From the NCBI RefSeq assembly GCF_019175385.1, contig NC_083343.1, positions 55,016,457 through 55,080,456 on the forward strand: a DNA stretch of 64,000 bases. Direction: 5' to 3'. This stretch comes from Lycium barbarum. Lineage: Eukaryota > Streptophyta > Magnoliopsida > Solanales > Solanaceae. Below are positions 36,001 through 45,111 of this stretch, in pieces. Position numbers and translations under genes: made by a program. Position 1 is the first letter of the stretch, and the number at the start of each line of letters is the position of its first letter. A model generated the notes under the pieces. That model did no database searches and was not told where the DNA came from. It saw nothing but the letters and a program-made list of their open reading frames with translations.

Positions 36001-38247
36001 AGATCAATGTTAGAGCACACAAATACCTAGCACGCACGTAGTGCAATGCTCAGGGAAGGATTAGTCACTTATTATCCAAATGATATCCTACCCTTTTCCC
36101 AAGCCTACATTACAAACCCGTAACAAGCCCTACGTGATCCTATGCTAAGGGTTCTCACATTAGTGGATACTTACATGACGGTCAAGCTTATGGTGTCACA
36201 ATTGCATGCATTGAACATCTTTCTGAGTATAAGTGTACTTCTCTAGACGTCCCAAAGTTTAAAAAAAAATACTTAATATGTGTGAAAAATGGACTTTCCT
36301 TCTAGTGAGGGCACTTGAAACATGAGGATAGGTATAGTTCAAAACCTTTACTTGAAACAAGACGAACAAATCATGTCGATGCTTAAGTATGTCTAAGGTA
36401 CCACTTGAAGCTGTAGGAATTATCCCGAAGTCAATCTCAGTTAGCTGGGAAGAAATTGATAGAATTCTTATGCACAAAACTAATTGTTGGTACCAACTGA
36501 AGTCAAGACGTGATTCTCTTCACTCCTTCATTTTTCCAATATTCTTTAAAACAAAAACAATGAAAAATACATCAAAAAAATTATTACAAGCACCCACCTT
36601 CTAATGCGGGTATTTCATTTCCAGAACATTTTTACAGGCACCCACCTTCTAATGCGGGTATTTTCATTTCAGTCAGGGGCCCACCTCATAATGCGGGTGT
36701 TTTAATTTATGTTAGGCGCCCACCTTCTAATGCGGGTATTTTTTAAATTTCAGTTCAGGCGCCCACCTTCCAATGTGGGTATTTTTAATTTCAATCAGGC
36801 ACCCACCTTCTAATGCGGGTATTTTAATATCAGTCAGGTGCCCACCTTCTAATGCCGGTATTTTAATTTCAGTCAGAAGCCCACCTTCTAATGCGGGTAT
36901 TTTAAATTCAGTCGGGCGCCCACTTTCTAATGCGGGTATTTTAAATTCAGTTAGGCGCCCACCTTCTAATGCGGGTATTTTCATTTCAGTCAGGCACCCA
37001 CCTTCTAATGCGGGTATTTTAAATTTCAATTCAGGCGCCCACCTTCTAATGCGGGTATTTTAAATTTCAGTCCAGGCACCCACCTCATAATGCGGGTGTT
37101 TTAAATTTCATTTCAGGCATCCACCTTCTAATGCGGGTATTTTAAATTCCAGTTCAGGCGCCCACCTTCTAATGCGGGTATTTTTAATTTCAGCCAGGCA
37201 CCCACCTTCTAATGCGGGTATTTTAATTTCAGTCAGGCGCCCACCTTCTAATGCGAGTATTTTAATTTCAGTCAGGCACCCACCTTCTAATGCGGGTATT
37301 TTACTTTCAGTCAGGCACCCACCTTCTAATGCGGGTATTTTACTTTCAGTCAGGCACCCACCTTCCAATACGGGTATTTTAATTTTTTTTATAATTAAAA
37401 TACGGGTATTCCATCTCAAAGCTCTGGCACACAAAGCAGAGTATGCATCAGGATCTCGGCACACAACACGAGGCTTCATTTTATTTCAAGGCTCCAGCAC
37501 ACAAACCGGAGTATGCATCAAGGTCCTCATATACAATCCAGGACCCCCTCTACATTCAAAGCTTTGGCACACAACCCGATGTTTTCATCAGGGTCCCGAC
37601 ATACAACTTTGTAGTCCATTTTAATCCATGACTCTGAGTTTGGTCACCCCTATAGCAATACATCATTTTGCTCCCCAAATCAGTTTTCCCGAACTACAAT
37701 TGGTCTGACTCCCATCTCAGGGATATATAGGTAGCTCGAATTCGAGCACGACCATTCTTTGTCCTACACTTACTAGGACCACTCCAATAACACAAGGGCA
37801 AAATTTTGATCGGACGATCAAAATTTGCCACAACATCCATTAGTTATCACCTTTCGAACTACATTGACCTGATTCTCGTGATTGACGAGATATGTAGGAA
37901 GCTTTATGCAGAGTTCGGTCACATCGGGGCGAGAATCATTCTTTCCCCAGCAAGTATACAATCTTGCACCCTCCCAGCGTCTCGCAGCTCGACACTGGGG
38001 CAATTTTGGAAGCGACGACGTGGGTACGCGAATATTTTTTGGCCCTGAACAATCCTTCCCTTTTTATTATTCTTCTTTTTATCACAACCCTGCCGACGGA
38101 CTGAGAGTATTGTCAAAGCTCTATCGACGTCTGGCTTCTTTCTCCGTACATATCCTTTTAGCAATTCTTTGTCGAGCCAAAATAGGCTACACGTCAATGT
38201 CTTCGTCCGAAAACTCTTTCATCGTCTCCGGTCGAAGAGGGACAAGC
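33082..38247 (+). other. Non-coding interior of the 11.5-kb element
   Basis: There are no long frames apart from those produced by the 39-bp array. Contents in order: plain AT-rich sequence to about 33990; hairpin motif 1 (33995-34061, 34894-34955, 35045-35108, 37690-37735, 37855-37919); GAGTA...GCTC hairpins (34379-34860 and 38104-38122); GGCATACAACC hairpins (35790-35930 and 37417-37605); the 39-bp array (36590-37390). These short families make up much of the interior. Confidence 0.75.
36590..37390. repeat. 39-bp tandem array, about 20 units
   Basis: Units begin GGCGCCCACC, continue TTCTAATGCGGGTATTT and end with a variable TTTCAGTCA. Most are 39-40 bp, a few 42-46. Since 39 is divisible by three, both strands stay open over long stretches (for example 37172-37624 plus, 36727-37029 minus) with 13-residue periodic peptides. 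I consider these by-products. Confidence 0.95.
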
Positions 38248-41200
38248 TGTTGACACCTAATTTTGACTCGACGTGCTTAAAATTAACGTTTTCGGGGCTC
38301 TGATTCGTTAAAGAGCGCGAAATACATTTTTTACACGTTTTTACATTTTTTCGACAATTTATTGATAATTATCCTTATTTTAGGAATTTTATCCATTTAT
38401 TGTCATTTTTCAAGAATCATTATTTTGCACATGTACAGCGTAATACTACCATTTTGGTGCAATTAATAATTGTCCCTTTATTTTATAGCAACACATATTT
38501 ACATCTTATACATTAACGTTTATATTTTATACTTACACATGTATTAATTAACTATATTTTAGTACAGTCCATAAGTGCAGAGATCATCAGAGCAATTAAT
38601 TTTTAAACGTAGAGCGAAAATTCGATCAAGTCAAGGTCTCATCACCTTTTTAAAAGTTGACATTTGAGGTGATGGGTTGGGTTCTTGATCCATTGATTAA
38701 TAGATTTTTATACATTGGTTAAAAGGGTGAAATCCCCATTAGACAATAACCCAAAGATTAAAATGAGCATTAAGGGGATAAGGGGGTATGACCTTATATT
38801 TTTTGGACAATAAAATGGGCCACTTTTTGTTATAAAAGAAGTTGGGGGTTTTAATTTTATTTTTTTCATCTTCATTCTACACATATTTACACAACTCACA
38901 CAACACTTATGCACATTCAGATTTTTTATCTCCCCTCTCTCTCTCACTACACGTCGCCACCGCTGCTCCAAGCGCCGCCCACCTCCACGACCCTCTCCCT
39001 TTTTTTCCCCACACAGCAGCCTTGCTGCTCTTAACCTCATCACAGCCAGCCCCCTTCATTTTCATTTTTGCAGCTCCGGTAAACTGGAGCAGCCGCGAAA
39101 CTCCACCCCAACAACTCACCCCTGCTCCTCTTCCTTTTCTTCCCACATTTGTTTTTGTATTTTTTTATTTTTCAGATTTCCCCGGCGAGAAGCACCAACT
39201 CCGACGAGCACAGCGAACAACTCCGCCAGTTGACCGCACCACCACGCCACCAGTCGCTGCTCCCCGTCCCCTTTCCCTTGTTCTATTAGCTTCAACGGTG
39301 ACAACAAGACCAACCAGTCCCCTTCGTCTTCATTTTGCTGCTCCGGTTCCGCCACATCAAGTCCGGCGAGCTTCATTATTTTCCCCGATTCATGACTGAT
39401 TCTTGAACTATATTTATAATTTTTGGTTAAGTCTTGATCGATGCTCTATTGTGATATGATATTCCTATGTTTTTGACTCGTCCTGTGATTTTTTGGCTAC
39501 TGTTGGCTTTTCCAGGTCTCACCGGAGCTTCGTCTCCGGCATATCTTGCTCGCCGATAACACGTTGCTTCTATGGCTTTGTTGCATTTTTGTTCTTAGTT
39601 ATATTTTGTAGTATATTTTTGCCTCTGCTAATGTTTGTCATTGTTGTGTTGTTTGTTGTGATGATCTGTTAACAACTTCACCTGCTACCGTTGACACGGT
39701 TTTTCTACTCTTAGTACTACTTTACATAATCTTTTACTAAATAATATTGGTTTTGTGTCTGGAAAAAATACTTTCTGCAGCCAAGAACACTTTTACCCCT
39801 CGTATCATTTTATTTAAACTAATTTGGGCAAATACTACACCCAACTGGCTGATGAAGAAATTTCCGTCGATTTCCAAGGCCTCCCACATACAAAAGACGG
39901 ATTTTTTATGTTAAGTTTGTTTATTATTTCTTTAATTCATTCGATAGTTATTTAATCTCTTACTAACATTTTTACCAAGTGCTTATAAAGGTATGGGGAA
40001 ATACATCTCAAAGACGATACTCGGAAGGCAACCGAATCACTGTTTGTATTCACTTTCCGCGTTCTTTAAACTTGTACATAACATAGACTCGTACTATAGT
40101 GGAAATATTATCTTTTGAATGTTCGGTGGAGATATTTATTTACTTGTCATTTTGCATGATTAATTTAAAGCTTGTCATTCGCTTTAGGCAAAAATTAGGC
40201 TGTCAATACTTTCATAAATAGATTAAATTGACTTGGTATAAATACTTTGTTAATTACTTCACACTTTTGGGCGTTTAGGTAAAGTTAATAGTTCATCCTT
40301 TATTTTTTATACAATTTTAATACACATTTTCTACACACTTTTAATACACATTTTTTACAACATACATTTTTACATTCTTTCGTACAGACTAATATACCTT
40401 TATTTCAAGTTAAATCCACATTATTGACGCTAGGTATTTATTAGGCTGTCCATTTACAATCTTTTATTCTTTAAAGACATTATATCTTTTCACTCATTTT
40501 TATACATAATTTCTTTATTTATTTTTACCAATACTTTTTTTTACAATTCATTTGTTCCCTATTCTTTTGGTAGGATATTCATTAAACAAACACTCTTTTA
40601 CGAAACGGTAGAAATAAGTCAAATCGACTTCACTTTTTCTGAATTCCTTTATTATATAAGCTCTTTACACCGATGAATACTCGGGGATTCCTTTTACATT
40701 CTTTATTCACTGATATACCTAGCTATACAACTCTTCATACATTTTATGTTTGATATACACCTTTACACTTGAAATATGTTCTTTATATGTTTAATATACA
40801 TACATTCTTTTAATATACATAGACGCACATTCTTTATATCCTTGATATATTTATTTTTACATAGTCTTACATTTTTTTTTATATTCTTAATATAGTTACA
40901 CATTCTTTACACTAACATATATATACACTCTTTGTACTAACAGATATACTTTTATACTTACGAGGTACATTTTCTTTATACTCTTTTATATATTCTTTTT
41001 TACTATACATTCTTTATGAATACTTGATATAAATACATTTTTTACACACTGTATATACTTAGGACATTATCACCTAGTGTAGTTTTTCATGAAGTCATAA
41101 CATTTTGAAAACAGGTAATAATAATGATAAACAGATAGATAATCCCCTCTAGTGTTCAGTTAAACTAAGTTTAAGGACTGTCTTCGGACAGGCTCTGAGG

Positions 41201-41409
41201 GATGCTTAATACCTTCCCCTCGGGGTAAATAAAACCCTTATCTAGAATCTTATAGGTTTCGTGGACTAAAATAGAGTAGACACACAAATACATATAGGTT
41301 TCCTATTTTTCCTTAAAAATTATGTGGCGATGCTAACTCTTTTAAAACCAGTTAGAAGAACCGTGAAGTTGCAAACTATCTTGGACCCAGTTCAAAATAG
41401 GGCGTAACA
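38248..41409 (+). repeat. 3' LTR of the non-autonomous element (3162 bp)
   Basis: It begins TGTTGACACC and ends GGCGTAACA just before GGGAA. It is collinear with the 5' LTR throughout, including the TATA box and the C-rich leader. Confidence 0.93.
38831..38838 (+). promoter_or_regulatory. LTR TATA box (3' LTR)
   Basis: TATAAAAG is in the same LTR position as 30447-30454. From the 3' LTR it could drive read-out transcription into 41410 onwards; no gene lies there on the plus strand. Confidence 0.7.
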
Positions 41410-41414
41410 GGGAA

Positions 41415-41810
41415 GACAACCCTTCCAAGCAAGCTAATCGTGCAAAATGTGTAAGAGGTGCGGCTCAATGACCAAAGTGCCCTCAATATTTTCTTAAAAT
41501 GGCACTAAGCAGCCATGTTGAAATCGACCTTGGAGTTATAATACAACTTTGGTATTTGAATATTGACCAAGAAAAATTAATGCAAAATATTCATCCCAAA
41601 ACTGAAGGAAAAGAGTTGCACATCTTTTTAATTGTGCACAAATCCAAGTAACATTAACTTTCAAGCACATTTCAAGAAAAGCTGTCGAAAACAAGTTCTC
41701 AAGGAAGTTTTGCACGAAGAAGGAAAAAAAGTGATTTTCATGGGTACTTCAAGTCTCGTCTATAATTTCGGTAAGCCTCCAGCTCGACAAGTCTTTAAGT
41801 AGGGGGAATT
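41415..41810 (+). mobile_element. Internal 3' remnant of an LTR element
   Basis: No frame is recognised. It ends with a polypurine-like AGTAGGGGGAA directly before an LTR-like TGTAGACATCG, so it is probably the non-coding 3' end of another retrotransposon in which the 11.5-kb element landed. Confidence 0.5.
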
Positions 41811-43430
41811 TGTAGACATCGAAATTTTAATTGAATTAATCCATACAAAATTTGGATTAAGTTCTAAGTTCATGTGACCGAGTCAAATTTTAGTTAATAA
41901 ATTCAGATTAATTATTTAAGCCAAAATTAGATGACTTGAATGAAATTCAAATTACATCTGGGATAGTCCATTAACTTGGGCCTCTACAAGATGAGTCCAA
42001 CCCACGTCTTTCTTGCCCAAGGTCCACTAGAATTACTTGGAGATCAAATACCCCTAAGCTCTAGCTCACACCTATATAAAGGGGTCACATATCCCCTTTT
42101 AAAGGGATCTTGAAAGTTGCATATCATCTTGACTAGAGGCAAAGAAGAGCAAGAACATTTACATAAGTCTTCTCCAAAGGTCTTCAACAAGAAGGATAGT
42201 TCGAGAGACGTCTTCCCTCAAGAACAATCCAAAGTGTTGTTTAAAGTTCTTCGAAGATTCAACACATCAACAAAAGTTCATCGTTCATTCGAGAAAGACG
42301 CTACATTAGCTGTCGAATCAAGGTGAACAACGCGGAGATTAGAATTAAGAAATATATCCAGAGTTGTATGCACAAAATAATCAATAAAATAATGGGTGAA
42401 AATTTTCACCCCTCAACTTTGCTTTAAAAATCAAACTCCCCCTTCAACTTTGAATAATAGTCATTCTCCCCCTTTATCCTAATTGACTTTCTTAAATTCC
42501 TAGTCTACCCTTACATTATCAACTTGTCTTTCTTTTTCTTTTTTAAAATCATGATTTTTTTTTATCTCTTTAATCTATGTAACAAATTTTCTTTTAAGAA
42601 ATTAAATATTATTTTCGAGATAGAAAAAAAAGTGAGAAACACTAGTTAAGTATATCAATTTAATGTCATTCTATAATGAAATAAATGAGAAGAATATGAA
42701 TTTGTTTTATTAATCATAATCAAAATTCTGATATCTATTATACAAGTATAAATAACATGTAATGATAACTTTATAAATATATTTCAATGCATGTAATACA
42801 AAATAATTCATAAAAATTGAGGTATGTTCTATGACAAATCCTAAAAGATTATCTATTATATTATAAATGAATTTAAAATTATAATTTAAAATATTCCATT
42901 AATGACAACCAGAACTCGTTTGCATATTGACAACAGAGAATAAGAAAGAAGTGAAACTTAAGTATACATATACATATATATGTAAAAATAATAGGTAATA
43001 TGTGTGTGCACCCAGGCTCATGCATGTACATACATAATATGTATTTAATCCATATAATATTAAAATATCAAGCATAAAAGGTAACATTAGATTTTGTGTT
43101 AAATTCATAAAAGGATTATTCTACTTATAATATGAATTTCAATTAAAAAGAAAAACTATATATATCTAGGTTAAAATAATAAATTTTATATAATATAAAA
43201 AATATTACATACATGGAGGAGTGAAAATGTCAAAGATAAAATAGACATTGAATAGAAGAAATGGGAAAGAATGACTATTGTTCATAATTAAGGGGGAAAA
43301 TTAATTTTTAAAACAAAGTTGGGATTTTCACTCATAAAATAATTTCTTATTATTTTTTTTATAATCAATTATTTATTTTCTGCTAATAAAATTTATTGCG
43401 AATAGATTCGAATTCAAGATTTCTGATTAA
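41811..43430 (+). mobile_element. LTR fragment split by a MITE
   Basis: It begins TGTAGACATCG after the polypurine tract and has TATATAAAGG at about 42073-42082. A purine-rich leader follows, in which a 69-codon frame at 42117-42326 has no known family. It resumes after the MITE at 43344 and fades out near 43430; the exact end is not resolved. Confidence 0.5.
42394..43333. mobile_element. Mutator-like MITE, 940 bp, 10-bp target duplication
   Basis: The left end GGGTGAAAATTTTCACCCC, then TCAACTTTGCTTTAAAAATC, is the inverted relative of the right end. The similarity extends for roughly 100 bp and includes the phrase AATAGTCATTCT on both arms. ATAAAATAAT flanks both sides (42384-42393 and 43334-43343). 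A 9-10 bp duplication and long terminal repeats fit Mutator-like elements. No transposase is encoded. Confidence 0.88.
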
Positions 43431-43846
43431 CCGCATAGGGTTGTCAACCACGCACCACAATCCATATTGGTTTCTTGAGTCCTAATTAAATTATCAATAG
43501 GACCCACCACCAAAAAAAAATCAAGATTAGTTTACCGTTAATCAACTGATTCTGTTCTGACACGTATTTCCTTTGACTCCGTAATGAGAAAGACACCTAT
43601 TACGAGAAAGAAGACAAAAACCACATCATGCGTTATTGGTTTTAAGGAGAATATTGTCTTCCCCTAATGAATCATGGCGGTGGGTTAGACACGAGAAAAG
43701 AATAAGTCACAGAAATCAACTACACCAGCTGTTCACTCTTTCTTAAATCTTAGTTCCACAAGCGGAGGAAAGAAGTTGCATTTTTTTTTAGAGGATTCAA
43801 TATGGATATTAATTAATTAAATAAATTAGATTGGGGCGGTTTGATA
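43431..43846. other. Flanking DNA left of the Tat element; resembles the 5' flank of the GT47 gene
   Basis: No gene is seen. The segment 43743-43830 (TTAAATCTTAGT..., GGAAAGAAGTTGCA, TAGAGGATT) aligns at roughly 80 percent by eye with 59095-59190 on the other side of the 14.8-kb retroelement. Confidence 0.7.
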
Positions 43847-44552
43847 TGTTTAACCCGAATTTGGATAATCAATTGAATTTATGAGTGAGGTATACGATAT
43901 GTGGTTATGCCTTGAATCTAGTTGATAGAGAAGAGAAATATATGAATATACTATGAAGAAGCAATTGATAATCGGTGATTTGCTATAGATTTGTGTATTT
44001 GCTAATATGTGAGTGTTGCTTGATTGAATAAATTTAAGAAATGAACACAAGAGTGGACCAAAATCAGATATTTGAGAGAGAGTTTATATAATTTTTGCTA
44101 TTACAAGAGTTCTTGATGTGAGGGAGCCAACCCCTTAAAAGTGGGCAATGACCCTTATTTATAGTGTTGCCTCATGGGCTCCATACAATAAGAGAAAACT
44201 AAAAATAAAGAAAAACTCTGACTTGGATTAGGTTGGGTTAGGTTGGCCGTACGGTCTGACACCCGTACGATTAGCAGTTGACATGGCAGGACGATATCGA
44301 CGCGTGGCAATCGCGCAACGGATCTCCCGGACCAACGGCCATGAATGAACGGACTAACGGCTACAACCAAACGAACCAACAGCAACGGCCAACTCGGCCA
44401 TGAGGAAACCGGATCAAACGATGCCCTTCCTTGGCTCCGGTCCAAGCGTTCCTCCGATTCAGAATGAAAGTCCTCGTGCATGTTCTTGTCCCCTTCTTCC
44501 TTCGGTTCCGGGTCTCACCGGTTTAGCGCGTGTCCGATTTTTACCGTATACA
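43847..44552 (-). repeat. 3' LTR of the Tat-lineage element (706 bp)
   Basis: It is collinear with 57976-58682 with few differences; on the minus strand it runs from TGTATACGG to TTAAACA. A minus-strand TATA-like TATATAAAC is at 44082-44092. Next to it at 44553-44566 is the G-rich (minus) polypurine-like sequence. Confidence 0.92.
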
Positions 44553-44825
44553 GCTAGTCCCCACACTTCCCGGATCGTAGATTTATTGGAGTAACGGGAA
44601 GTGGATGCATCAAGAAATCGGCGACTCCATTTGTCCGTTGTTATCTCCTCATTTTGGCGGGAACAGTTGCGTCACGTCCCCTTTTCTTAGGCCACGTGTC
44701 TTATTCCGGATGGTCAACTCTGACAACCGCTGTAACGCACGTCGCTTCAGGTTATTCCTCATTAATTATGGGACACGTGGCTCCCCCTGGTTGGCTGGCA
44801 TCGGTAACCGTTCCATTCCCATGTC

Positions 44826-44834
44826 TATATAAGG
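44826..44834 (+). promoter_or_regulatory. TATA box of the antisense ORF
   Basis: TATATAAGG is about 280 bp before the ATG at 45112, with two CACGTG G-boxes upstream (near 44691 and 44772). It points away from the 3' LTR, into the antisense ORF. Promoter activity is inferred. Confidence 0.65.
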
Positions 44835-45111
44835 CTCTTCACCTCTCCATTCAAACATTTTTGACTCTTCCATTCACTTTCTCTCTTCTAAAGTTCTTCA
44901 CTTCTCATCTTTCAACTCTCATTATTTGTTGATTCGCTGTTTGCACTACGCAAAAAAGGAAACGATTTTACCAACTTCTTCAATAGTTGCTCTTCTGCGT
45001 TGCTGCTTCTTCCTCACGTTTTCTGCCATTTTTGAATTCCCTATCTGCTTCTTTACTCCACCTTTTAACTTTTCTTTCGAATTTTGCCAAGTATCCCTTC
45101 GTAATCTCCAA

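Larger units (their letters stand above)
29862..41409 (+). mobile_element. Complete non-autonomous LTR retrotransposon, 11.5 kb, GGGAA duplication
   Basis: Direct repeats 29862-33060 and 38248-41409 are LTRs starting TGTTGAC and ending GGCGTAACA. GGGAA is present on both sides (29857-29861 and 41410-41414). A primer site lies 3 bases after the 5' LTR, and a purine-rich AGAGGGACAAG precedes the 3' LTR. The 5.2-kb interior has no gag, protease, RT or integrase on either strand. Instead it has repeated short hairpins and a 39-bp tandem array. The LTR end with CTTAATACCTTCCCCTCGGG resembles Ogre/Tat LTRs by memory. It fits the LARD class (large retrotransposon derivatives). Confidence 0.93.

Noticed and set aside
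36590..37390. Regular repeats with spacer-like parts, superficially like a CRISPR array
   Set aside because: The units are direct 39-bp tandem repeats with no unique spacers, inside an LTR retrotransposon of a plant genome.
36727..37624. Long periodic frames on both strands as repeat proteins
   Set aside because: The period is a multiple of three, so both strands open automatically. No start context, no stop-free flank, and insertions of 1-7 bp in several units shift the frame.
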